From contig URPQ01000021.1 in assembly GCA_900549755.1 (NCBI GenBank), positions 1 to 27,543 of the forward strand: DNA of 27,543 bases, written 5' to 3'. The stretch comes from an uncultured Oscillospiraceae bacterium. Lineage in GTDB: Bacteria; Bacillota; Clostridia; Oscillospirales; Acutalibacteraceae. Below, one piece after another: positions 17,901-25,307 of this stretch (position 1 is the first letter of the stretch; each line of letters starts with the position of its first letter). The position numbers and the translations under genes were made by a program. Under the pieces are notes generated by a model. That model ran no database searches. It saw only the letters and a program-made list of their open reading frames with translations, and was not told where the DNA came from.

Positions 17901-20900
17901 TATACTGCGCAATTTTAAGGCTTCCGACCTTATTGTTGATGTAATAATCGCTGACAATCGCCACTGTGTTATCAAATTGCACCGTGTAATCGCCCGCCGC
18001 CAAGAACTGCGGCACGGTTATTTCGAACTCGGCGGTAAATTCCTTACCGGTAGGCCACGATTTTGTGGTTTTGCCGTTTGCAAGGGTTATTGTTCCCGTG
18101 CAAATACGGCTGGTTGAATTTCGCTTCCAGAAATATATTTTAAAGCTTGAGGCTTCGGGCAGCTTCTCGGCAATTTTAAGAGTAGCCGTAACCGTCACCG
18201 TGTCGCCCGCATAAATTGTGTTTTTCGGGAAGGTGAATTCGTTTGTTTCTATTTTATAATCCGAATATTCCGAAAAATCGAAGTCGATCGCGCCCCAGCC
18301 GCCGCTGCCGACATTAGCGTAAATTTCCGCCTTTGTCCAGCCGCCTGTTGACATATCGTAATCGGGCTTCATAAAGTTATCGGTGTCGGATTCGCTCCAC
18401 CGCGGATTCGGGGTGCTGTTCTCCCCTATCGATTCGCGCGCTACATTTACGCTTTCATCAGTGTAGAAGCGCAGAACGGAATCGTTATCCATCTTCACTA
18501 TTCCGTCGTATAAAAGCGCGTATCTGTAAACGCCGTTATACAACCGAACCGCGATAACATTTTTACCCTTTTGCAGATATTCCGTAATATCAAGGGTGAC
18601 AGGCAGGCTCCAGGTGTCTCCGGTGCGGGTCTCCTCGTAAACCTTTTCGCCGTTTATGTAAACATCGGCTCTGTCGTCCGCGGTTATCTGCATCTGCGCC
18701 GATTTCACGGTGCTTTCAAGATTTATTTCCTGGCGGTAATAATAGTAGCGCTCGTTGTTTTTCTGGCTCTCTATTGTGTCGTAATCCGCGGGATGGACTA
18801 TCCACGCGCCCTCCCAGCCGAGGTCTACGCTCGGCTCCGCGGTGGTGCGCACGGTCACATCGTTCAATGCAACGCCGCCGTCGCCACCGGTTTTTTCAAA
18901 CCGCAGAACATAATACGCAGCGTTTATCGCCGTAAAATCAACCTTGATTTCGGTTGAAGTCGGGGCTGATGAGATTTCGCGGTCAACAACCGCTCCCACC
19001 GACTCGTTTTTCCAGTTATAGCCTGTAAGACTCAATTTACCTACTGCAGTGCCCGTGGTTCTGTAATGCGCGGTAAACTGATAAGAATAATCGGTATTTA
19101 TAATATCTATTTTCTTTTCTATAGCCGCGCTGTCGCCCGAGCCGCCCGAAATTATCGCTTCGCCCGCAGTGCCGAAGGAGGGATTGCCCTTAACATCGGT
19201 CTTTTTAAAGCCGCCGAACATTCCGTCGGATGAGGGAGATGCAAAATCCTCGGCATAAACCGTGTCGTTGCTTTCGGTGTAGTTGTAGTATTCTATCGAA
19301 TCAAAGTACACATCGGCTTTTCTGCCGCCTATTCGCATGGCAAGCGCCACACTGCGAACATTTTTCGGAACGGTATAGACTATTCTGTATTCCTGCCAGT
19401 CGCTCAGGTTACTGCCCGAATTAAGCGGTCTGTCCTGCCCGGTCCAGCTTTGAATAAGCTTGCCCGAGGAATTATAGCCCGAAAGCGAGGCTGCAAACGC
19501 ACCCGACACCGCATTACGGCTGCGCATATGGATAACAAACTCGATTCTGTCGCCCGCGTTGACATTTATCCGCTTTGCCATGGTCGCGGTGGTGTAGTTT
19601 ATTCTGCTGTACTGCTTTTCAATATGCAGTGAGCTGCTGCCACGGTAGTAAACGGATTTATCCGCCGAAATGCTTGCGATACCGTCGGACGTTACATAGC
19701 TCCAGTTAAGCGGCTTGCCGCCTGCTGTATATTCAAAATCGAGGTTCGGGTCGTCAATGCTCTCGGTTTTTGTGAGCGCCACATTATCGATATACATATC
19801 CATCGCGTCCGAGGTGTTTGAAACCAGCCATATCTTAACGAACTTCGCGTCCTTTGCGGTTTTAAAAGCACCGCCGCAGCTCTTCCAGTCAAACGAGCCG
19901 TATTCGTATGCGTCGGTCACCCATTTGAATGCCTCGGCTTCATCCTTGACATTATCGCCGTAAGCGTTTTTATACTGCCTGACGCAAATCTGCAGCGAGC
20001 CCTTCTTGTTGCCCTGCGCCATTGCGTCATAGCTTAAAAGATAATCGGTATTGCCGCCGACCTCAAGCATAATGCTTTGCAGATAAAGCTGAACATCGCC
20101 TGCCTGCGGCTTGCTTATATGCACCGCGGCGCTGCCGTCCTTTGATGCGCCCTCCGCCTTTACCGCGGTGTACGCCCCAAAGCTGCCCTCTTCAAATTCA
20201 CCGGGCTTGTTCGGGTTCTCGCGGCGCTCATACATATTCCAGTTGAATACCTTTTCGCCGTTTTCACCCGACTCAAAATCGAGGTTCGGGTCGGTCGAAT
20301 CACCCAAATAAACAACCGAATTATTATCGAACAAAAACTTTGCTCCCGCCGTTTTTGCGCGCACCTCAAAGCGCACCTCATAAAATGCAGTGTCGCCGCC
20401 CGCCGTGAAATCGGCGGTATAGCTGTGCCATTCGCCGTCGTTATTCTGCGAATTTGCGGCGGTCAGCCAGTTATAGGACGATGTCTCCGTTGTATCGTTG
20501 CCCTTTTTATTATAGGTTCTGATATACGGGTAAACGCTTATTTCGTCCCCCGAGTATTTTCCTTGGAAGGTAACGCGATAAACGCCGTTTGCTTGTGCGC
20601 TCATGCGCTTGCCGTAAGCCACAGCAAAGCCATCATTGTCTTTTTCTGCAGTCAGGCGCATTGCACCGCTGCCGTTCACGCCGTCATTCGCGGCATATTT
20701 AAGCGAATAGCTGCCCGAATCCGTTTCACCGCAGTAATACTGCCAGTTAAGCGGCATATCGTTTTCGGGGTTTTTAATTTCGAAATCATAATTTTCGGGG
20801 TTTTCAAGCAATGTAAGCGTAATACCTTTAAGCGTTGCGCTGCTTTCCGATATATATGAAACACGCATATATTTTGCGCCGTCCGGCACAATAAATATGC

Positions 20901-21018
20901 CGCCCGAGCTTTCAGGCTCACATTCCTTGCCGGTATCAAAGGTTATTTTAAGCCTTCCGCCGCTGCCGTTTACCGCTGTGCGGAAAATCTGCCCGCCCTC
21001 GACATTTGTAGCGGTAGG
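14965..21018 (-). CDS. Giant membrane-anchored multi-domain glycosidase, C-terminal part after a frameshift (GH42-like)
   Basis: About 2017 residues continuing the reading frame interrupted at 21019-21021. In order: several CBM-like jelly rolls, two introduced by DPNLDFE (21018 to about 18840); a rhamnosidase-N-terminal-like beta domain with DDRADVYINGEKVYEE (about 18830-18430); a clan GH-A barrel resembling GH42 (about 17850-16650), with YEWQWWG near 17390 as possible acid/base site, FRAWLKERYKTDAALKSAWG after it and YIAEDDNRNH near 16850 as possible nucleophile site; a beta-galactosidase-trimerisation-like domain (IAVFYDEQSPAYM, near 16590); a repeat-type beta domain (FTRTAGGTVSPEG); an acidic Pro/Asn/Asp linker; one transmembrane helix (about 15283-15194); and a basic 76-residue C-terminal tail. 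Topology should be enzyme outside, tail inside. The open frame reaches 21126, but the residues before 21018 are an out-of-frame reading. Substrate specificity is unknown; beta-galactoside cleavage is a family guess. Confidence 0.85.
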   Translation of the reverse strand, partial: PTATNVEGGQIFRTAVNGSGGRLKITFDTGKECEPESSGGIFIVPDGAKYMRVSYISESSATLKGITLTLLENPENYDFEIKNPENDMPLNWQYYCGETDSGSYSLKYAANDGVNGSGAMRLTAEKDNDGFAVAYGKRMSAQANGVYRVTFQGKYSGDEISVYPYIRTYNKKGNDTTETSSYNWLTAANSQNNDGEWHSYTADFTAGGDTAFYEVRFEVRAKTAGAKFLFDNNSVVYLGDSTDPNLDFESGENGEKVFNWNMYERRENPNKPGEFEEGSFGAYTAVKAEGASKDGSAAVHISKPQAGDVQLYLQSIMLEVGGNTDYLLSYDAMAQGNKKGSLQICVRQYKNAYGDNVKDEAEAFKWVTDAYEYGSFDWKSCGGAFKTAKDAKFVKIWLVSNTSDAMDMYIDNVALTKTESIDDPNLDFEYTAGGKPLNWSYVTSDGIASISADKSVYYRGSSSLHIEKQYSRINYTTATMAKRINVNAGDRIEFVIHMRSRNAVSGAFAASLSGYNSSGKLIQSWTGQDRPLNSGSNLSDWQEYRIVYTVPKNVRSVALAMRIGGRKADVYFDSIEYYNYTESNDTVYAEDFASPSSDGMFGGFKKTDVKGNPSFGTAGEAIISGGSGDSAAIEKKIDIINTDYSYQFTAHYRTTGTAVGKLSLTGYNWKNESVGAVVDREISSAPTSTEIKVDFTAINAAYYVLRFEKTGGDGGVALNDVTVRTTAEPSVDLGWEGAWIVHPADYDTIESQKNNERYYYYRQEINLESTVKSAQMQITADDRADVYINGEKVYEETRTGDTWSLPVTLDITEYLQKGKNVIAVRLYNGVYRYALLYDGIVKMDNDSVLRFYTDESVNVARESIGENSTPNPRWSESDTDNFMKPDYDMSTGGWTKAEIYANVGSGGWGAIDFDFSEYSDYKIETNEFTFPKNTIYAGDTVTVTATLKIAEKLPEASSFKIYFWKRNSTSRICTGTITLANGKTTKSWPTGKEFTAEFEITVPQFLAAGDYTVQFDNTVAIVSDYYINNKVGSLKIAQYKQEVSTKSEIKMYNGKPTVFVNGVAQAPLWYSRPERDTQFDQSEMEGLASVGIDTSIAFILPRETLGELWMSDGTIKTETIDQQILGTLAANPNSQLVMAIDTTPPQWWLDAHPEECVKLNDGTVSKESFSSELWKKETGEKVTEIINYLMQQPYANNIIGFKITGGTTYEWQWWGINGSTKAGDYSSVGLTAFRAWLKERYKTDAALKSAWGDSSVTLATAAVPSIAVRSETEFGSILSAGKNRQAIDYELFMGEKKTEAMLYFASLVKKATNNRIFVGTYAGYLLNVINYDMAASTSQTSFQKILESDSIDFITCPWNYSEREIGYSGDYMSAVDSVTAHGKLYIAEDDNRNHTTSMFEAPDARASVGWTRTAEQSIEQLKRNFAYALSKGCGLYLYSLAGTYFTDKQLWETASAMMQEMTLSLGLERKSVSDIAVFYDEQSPAYMPYSGSDLTNELLYKGLLLTQRKELYNLGAPYDTYLLDDLEKGLVPEHKINIMLSTTQVTEAERRAISEKLQKNGNVIIWVFTSGMSDGNTTSVDNLSALTGMNMKLIESPNTERKLMGTVEVENYNSWVTEGLADVSFGAIEYRTLAPVIAVVDETAVTLGYHTEQNGYGTNNVGFAMKEMTDGKGNSWTSIYSAVPCIPADILRNVLKHCGCHIYDDTATDIIYADNNYISVHSLFGGEKTVTLPGNYTVYDVFNRKVIAKSVNSFTYSSDKGETRLFRISKNDKIKLYFTRTAGGTVSPEGLNEAEYGGKVTLTFKPNSGYRLGYLLIDGVKTTVNGSSYTFGNIKESHTVAVYYTRLYEKLPLDDNDDPVDPTVPDNGNNGNNGYVEPTTPDVKPDNGSTDDDDGRQAITKKNTRYYTTVSLNLPVIIALCAAALAVLAAIVILLIVLLGKNIYFTRNGRRIYSAKIKKGTVRLDMLKEKRGLEGVTATVKKGYAAHHAGQSVNLSLNGAPHTSITLEKGGNNSAKL

Positions 21019-23287
21019 AAACCGCCGCGGAATTATCTCCGAGAGAAATAACCGACGAAGCCTTATCGTAATCGGTCTTGCCCGAGAAGCTCCAACCGGG
21101 GGCAGACAGCACGCGCATATTTTCAAAATCGCCGTTTTGAATTAACTGCCGCGAGGTATCGGGTTCCGAATATGAGTAGAAACCGCTGTTGGTTATAAGG
21201 TTTGTCTGCGCAATATCGCTCTCGTCATAAACCGATATATTATCAATATAGCAGTCAACTCCGGCGTAGCCGCCGGGAGATATACACAGCGGTGCGTCCT
21301 TGGCATCTGTCACTGTGAACCTGTAAGTCATTTTCGTCCATTTGGAATAATTTACATTATCGAACAAAAGTCCGCCGTCACCTGATTTTTCCCAATTGCC
21401 GAGCCCCCAGTAAAGCTCTGCCGCTAGCGGGTCGCCCGCTGTCTGAGTCGCACCCTTGAGCCACAGCTCCATAACATAGGTCTTGCCGTTTTCAAGACCT
21501 TTCAGCATATATGAAATTCCCGCTCTTGCGCGGGCGGTATTTTTTTCATAGTCCTGATAAATATGCACAGAGCCCGCGTCCGCATTGCCGTTATCCTCGA
21601 GCCTTACATAGCAGCTTTCGGGATCGGGGCTTGAATAGCCCGCCTCCTGCCAACCGTCGAGTGACGCGGACATACCGAGCGGACAAAGCGAGGCGTTATC
21701 AAAGAGCATTTTATCGCCCGCAGCCCCTTGAAAAACGATTCGCAGCTGAATTTCCTTGGCGTTCTGCGGCGCTTCAAGGTCGGCGGCAACCGTGTTCCAG
21801 CCGTCAGATAAATTACCCTCGCCGCCCGCGGGCTTTACCTGTACGGGCGCCGTTCCGTTATCAAAGAACCAGTATGCCGTTATAATATAGTAGGGATTAC
21901 TGCCGATTCCCTTTAAATCTGCGGAAAAGCGGTATTTTGTTCCTTGCTCGACCGAGATATTCGGGCTCGCAAGAGTTACCCAGCCCGCGCCTGCCGAGGC
22001 GGACGCACCCTTTGTCATCTCAAGCACGCCGCCGTGGGACGAATCGCTCGACAGCACGAGCGTATCGCCCGTATAGTTATCGTTAAGCGTCCATTTAAGC
22101 GGTTCCTCCTTAACCTCAGCGCCGTCAAAATTACCGTTGAATTTATCGGGGGATAAATATGTATAAACAATATCCTCAAAATCGCCGTTTCTAGCCAAAT
22201 TGTTTGATACAACAAGATTGTACCCGCCGTCAAGACGAAAATCGCCCTTGCCGTTTAAAATATCCTTACCGGTTTCCTTATTAACGACCTTAAGCGAATC
22301 TATATATACGTCCGATAAACCGTTATACTGACTGAAAACAAAGAAAAACCTGTTTGTGCCGTCTGATTCGTAATCGTAGGAAAAATCAGTCCAGTCATCA
22401 TAGCTTACACGGTTAGCAAACAGATTGCCGACGCCGCTGTCGATATGAGCGGAATCTGCAAAGCGGAAGGTCTGACCCGGCGCCGTGACGCTGCCCTTGA
22501 CCTTCATCCGAACCGTATAGCTTCCCGCAGGAACGCTGTCCGGTACGACAGTCAGCCACATATCGCCCTCTATTCCGGTGTTTACAATATGCAGTGCGCC
22601 GTCGCCGCCGCAGCCGTCGTCCACCGTTTCAATATAACGCGATGCGGTGTTTTCCCATTTCTTACCGTTGCCGTCGGGATATCTTGCCCACTCTCCCGCC
22701 GAGTAGCCGGGCACCGCTTCATCCGTATATATCGGAGCCGCGGTACCGTATATATACAGGTAGGCGTTATCAAGCTTGTATTCATCGCCGGATTTGCCGT
22801 TTTCACCGAGGCTTACAATGAGCCTTGCATAGGCTGCGCCCTCGGGCGGCGTGAAATCGCCGCTTATTTCGCCGAAATCGGCTGTCGGGCTGCTTTTTTC
22901 AAGGCTTAATGTCTCACCGACGGCGTTTTCGCCCTCTTCGTCACCGAAGAAAGCTACCGTCAGCTCGGCATCCGCGTTTGCGGCGGACGAGGAAACAGAA
23001 ACTCCGGCCTTGTATTTCCTGCCGGACTTCACCGATATAAGCTCCGAAGTAAGCTTTGCGGCATTTCCCGAATTTTGGGAGATACCGGCACCGTAGCCGC
23101 TTATTCCCGAAACAGCGGAAAGTTCGCCGCCGGAAACACTCCAGTAGGAAAAGCCCTTGAAAGCTTCATCGGATTCCGCAAAAGCAGAAATAACGGGCAG
23201 TGAGCCGAAGGCAATAACCAAGCTTAAGACTGTCGCCGTTATTCTCTTCCTCAAGCCGATGATTCCGTTAGTCAAAATAACACACAT
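20948..23287 (-). CDS. Giant multi-domain surface glycosidase, N-terminal part before a frameshift
   Basis: The first 756 residues of the same protein, followed by 23 out-of-frame residues to a stop. A signal peptide (RKRITATVLSLVIAFGSLPV, ending near AFA) leads into four beta-sandwich modules: one at about 23180-22750; one at about 22735-22232, the same SQYN module as in the phosphatase protein; a CBM4/9-like one at about 22190-21690; and one at about 21664-21182 resembling the tandem module of the dockerin protein. With the downstream part the intact protein would be about 2770 residues. Start choice is uncertain. The frame opens at 23326, but a good minus-strand promoter puts transcription start near 23302, ruling out ATGs at 23326 and 23317. 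The ATG at 23287 directly abuts AAAAGGG; a TTG at 23275 is 12 bases from it. I take 23287. Confidence 0.83.
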   Translation of the reverse strand: MCVILTNGIIGLRKRITATVLSLVIAFGSLPVISAFAESDEAFKGFSYWSVSGGELSAVSGISGYGAGISQNSGNAAKLTSELISVKSGRKYKAGVSVSSSAANADAELTVAFFGDEEGENAVGETLSLEKSSPTADFGEISGDFTPPEGAAYARLIVSLGENGKSGDEYKLDNAYLYIYGTAAPIYTDEAVPGYSAGEWARYPDGNGKKWENTASRYIETVDDGCGGDGALHIVNTGIEGDMWLTVVPDSVPAGSYTVRMKVKGSVTAPGQTFRFADSAHIDSGVGNLFANRVSYDDWTDFSYDYESDGTNRFFFVFSQYNGLSDVYIDSLKVVNKETGKDILNGKGDFRLDGGYNLVVSNNLARNGDFEDIVYTYLSPDKFNGNFDGAEVKEEPLKWTLNDNYTGDTLVLSSDSSHGGVLEMTKGASASAGAGWVTLASPNISVEQGTKYRFSADLKGIGSNPYYIITAYWFFDNGTAPVQVKPAGGEGNLSDGWNTVAADLEAPQNAKEIQLRIVFQGAAGDKMLFDNASLCPLGMSASLDGWQEAGYSSPDPESCYVRLEDNGNADAGSVHIYQDYEKNTARARAGISYMLKGLENGKTYVMELWLKGATQTAGDPLAAELYWGLGNWEKSGDGGLLFDNVNYSKWTKMTYRFTVTDAKDAPLCISPGGYAGVDCYIDNISVYDESDIAQTNLITNSGFYSYSEPDTSRQLIQNGDFENMRVLSAPGWSFSGKTDYDKASSVISLGDNSAAVSYRYKCRGRADFPHSGKRQRRKA
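21019..21021 (-). other. Frameshift site splitting the giant glycosidase
   Basis: On the minus strand the sequence reads GCG GTT T CC TAC. Removing one T from the TTT run restores GCG GTT CCT ACC GCT ACA, joining SVISLGDNSAAV directly to PTATNVEGGQIFRTAV in one continuous domain. Both sides read as good coding sequence only up to this point, so a single extra base is the simplest explanation. It could be a real mutation, phase variation in a very short run, or a sequencing or assembly error. Confidence 0.9.
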
Positions 23288-23308
23288 CCCTTTTATTTCT
23301 TTATTATT

Positions 23309-23337
23309 ATTATACATTAAGCACAATAAACTGTCGT
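23309..23337 (-). promoter_or_regulatory. Candidate sigma-A promoter for the minus-strand operon
   Basis: On the minus strand, ACGACA (23337-23332) and TATAAT (23314-23309, preceded by TG) are 17 bases apart. The -35 box matches consensus at four of six positions and the -10 box is perfect. Predicted transcription start is near 23302, giving a short leader with AAAAGGG before the start of the giant glycosidase. Confidence 0.6.
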
Positions 23338-23415
23338 CACAATTTTTTTACATTATGGTTACTTTTTTTTACTACTTTCGAATAAAGGACTTCGGCGGCG
23401 TAAAATATCAGCTTT

Positions 23416-23433
23416 GTTAACATTACGTTAACA
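23416..23433 (+). promoter_or_regulatory. Twin GTTAACA boxes in the divergent intergenic region
   Basis: GTTAACA occurs at 23416-23422 and again at 23427-23433, 11 bases apart, about one helical turn, so both copies face the same side of the DNA. This spacing is typical of sites for AraC-type regulators with two helix-turn-helix motifs. It lies just upstream of the plus-strand -10 box and about 80 bases upstream of the minus-strand promoter, so it could serve either or both operons. Binding by the adjacent regulator is inference. Confidence 0.5.
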
Positions 23434-23442
23434 ATTTATCGT

Positions 23443-23467
23443 TATAATGAACGAAATTGATTCGTTC
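23443..23467 (+). promoter_or_regulatory. Plus-strand -10 box followed by an inverted repeat before the kinase gene
   Basis: A perfect TATAAT lies at 23443-23448 with no convincing -35 box at normal spacing, which would suit an activator-dependent promoter. It is followed by a perfect 7-bp inverted repeat, GAACGAA (23449-23455) and TTCGTTC (23461-23467), covering the expected transcription start and ending two bases before the AGAGG ribosome site. It could be an operator or a leader hairpin affecting translation. Confidence 0.5.
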
Positions 23468-23478
23468 AAGAGGTGAAT

Positions 23479-25302
23479 ATGAGAAATCATAGCTTTTCGG
23501 GGAAGGTCACTATAAGGACAAAGCTTTTGTCGGTATTTTTGACAGCGGTTTTGATACCTATAATAATTTTCGGATTTTTCACGGTTCGTTCAAGCAATAC
23601 CGCGCTTGAAAACGAGGCGTCGGAGACCTATACCCAAATGACAAAGCAGATAGCGATGATTTTTTCGGAATATATATCGCGCGTTGACCAGACAACCCGC
23701 ATGGTAGACAATACCGCCGCCGTGCCCGAATATCTTCGCAACAAATTCACCGAATTTGAAACAGACCCCGCCGCCGTGGCGCTTCTTGAGCAGCGGGCGC
23801 GTGAGGCGCTTGAGCTGGTAGCCCGCACAAATGAGGATATGTATTCGCTGATAGTGACCTCGCTTGACGGAGAGTCGATATCCTATACCGACGGCAAGTT
23901 CGACCGCCCCGCCTTTTCGATAGACGAGGATTATTACGCACCGCTCAGAAGCTCAACGGGGGACACGGTGCTTCTGCCCGTGAGAACCTCAAGCTATGAA
24001 TTTTCCGCCGATGCCCGTGTTTTCTCGGTTGCCTGCAGACATCTTGATGTTTCCTTTGAAAACAGCACGGGGCTTAATATGTATACCGGCTATGTGATTT
24101 CGGAATGCCCGGTTTCGGCATTTGCAGATATATGCGCGGCGAGCAATTTCGGCAAGGGTACTATCCTTTATATTTTTGACAGCGAAAATAAGCCGGTTTA
24201 CACCACGGATTCATCTGACGGCATATCCAAATCACTTTTAAGCAATATGAAATCGCACGGAAAAACCGAAATAAACGGGAAAGAATATCTGCCTGTGAGC
24301 AGCGCCGTTGCGAATACGGGCTGGTCGGTTGTGGCGGCAGTGCCCTATAATTTCATCACCGCAAGCGCGCAGACACTGCTTAATCGCCTTGTGACCTTAA
24401 GCCTTATATGCGCCGCGGTCATAATAATCATAACCGCCGCGGTATCGTTCTATTTCACAAGACCCATAAAGGTGCTTCAGCTTTCCATGAAGCAGTTAAG
24501 CGGCGGCGACCTTGAAACCCGCATTTCACAGAAACGAAAAGATGAATTCGGCGACCTTTTCGATAATTTCAACAGTCTGGCGGGCGAGCTCAACAACCTC
24601 ATATATGCCGTTTCCGAATCGGAAAAACGCGAGACCGAGGCTAAATACCGAATGCTGCAAAGTCAGATAAATCCGCATTTTCTTTATAATTCGCTGGACA
24701 CTATAAGAATGATGGCGGTGCTCGACGATAAAAACGACATTGCCGAGGCGCTGCTCAATCTGTCTGCCCTTTTCAGGTATCACATCCGCAACAGCGATAA
24801 GCCCGTAACCGTTAAGGAGGAGCTTTCGCAGATAAAGAATTATCTATCGCTGCAGCAGCTGCGGCTGCAGGAAAAGCTTGAAATCGTTTACGATATCGAC
24901 GAAGAGGCGCTCAGCTGCTATATGCCTAAAATTCTTTTGCAGCCGATACTCGAAAACTGCTTTTCACACGGCTTTAAGGATATTTCGCACAAGCTTGTAA
25001 TTTCCGTAACAATCAAAAAAGAGGGACGGGATATAAGCTTCACCGTAGCGGATAACGGCAGAGGAATGACAATCGACGAGCTTGACAGGCTTGCCGAAAA
25101 GCTCAGCCGCCGCGATATGCCCGCCGAGCACGGAATCGGGCTTTACAATGTTAATGAGCGGCTGCGGCTGTATTTCTCGGATAACCGCGGTCTTATAATA
25201 CAAAGCCGTGAAAACGAGGGAATGTCGGTTTCCTTCACGATTCCCGCGTCCCTTGATTCAAGCGCGGTCTATCAGTTTAAAAAGCCTAAAAAGGAGGACT
25301 GA
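23479..25302 (+). CDS. YesM/LytS-type sensor histidine kinase
   Basis: A 607-residue membrane kinase. Transmembrane helix 1 lies near residues 15-36, an extracellular sensor region of about 260 residues (Cache-like) follows, then helix 2 (near 304-327), a HAMP domain (to about 378), a His_kinase domain with SQINPHFLYNSLDTI (phospho-acceptor His400) and a HATPase domain with N-box LQPILENCFSHGF, DNGRGM and EHGIGLYNVNERL. Kinases of this type sense sugars or peptides and phosphorylate an AraC-type regulator. I start at the ATG at 23479 because AGAGG lies five bases upstream; the in-frame GTG at 23473 is part of that ribosome site. The response regulator gene begins five bases after the stop, so the two are co-translated. 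It is divergent from the glycan operon it probably controls. Confidence 0.95.
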   Translation: MRNHSFSGKVTIRTKLLSVFLTAVLIPIIIFGFFTVRSSNTALENEASETYTQMTKQIAMIFSEYISRVDQTTRMVDNTAAVPEYLRNKFTEFETDPAAVALLEQRAREALELVARTNEDMYSLIVTSLDGESISYTDGKFDRPAFSIDEDYYAPLRSSTGDTVLLPVRTSSYEFSADARVFSVACRHLDVSFENSTGLNMYTGYVISECPVSAFADICAASNFGKGTILYIFDSENKPVYTTDSSDGISKSLLSNMKSHGKTEINGKEYLPVSSAVANTGWSVVAAVPYNFITASAQTLLNRLVTLSLICAAVIIIITAAVSFYFTRPIKVLQLSMKQLSGGDLETRISQKRKDEFGDLFDNFNSLAGELNNLIYAVSESEKRETEAKYRMLQSQINPHFLYNSLDTIRMMAVLDDKNDIAEALLNLSALFRYHIRNSDKPVTVKEELSQIKNYLSLQQLRLQEKLEIVYDIDEEALSCYMPKILLQPILENCFSHGFKDISHKLVISVTIKKEGRDISFTVADNGRGMTIDELDRLAEKLSRRDMPAEHGIGLYNVNERLRLYFSDNRGLIIQSRENEGMSVSFTIPASLDSSAVYQFKKPKKED

Positions 25303-25307
25303 AATTT

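Noticed and set aside
19733..20293. Direct repeat of about 20 bp (copies near 19733 and 20273) in the giant gene
   Set aside because: It encodes the DPNLDFE boundary motif at the start of successive beta modules, so it is explained by domain repetition.
21010..21030. Programmed ribosomal frameshifting in the giant gene
   Set aside because: The GTT TCC context is not a known slippery site, no stop codon or stimulatory structure is evident at the shift point, and removing one T gives a perfect join. An indel or sequencing error is simpler.
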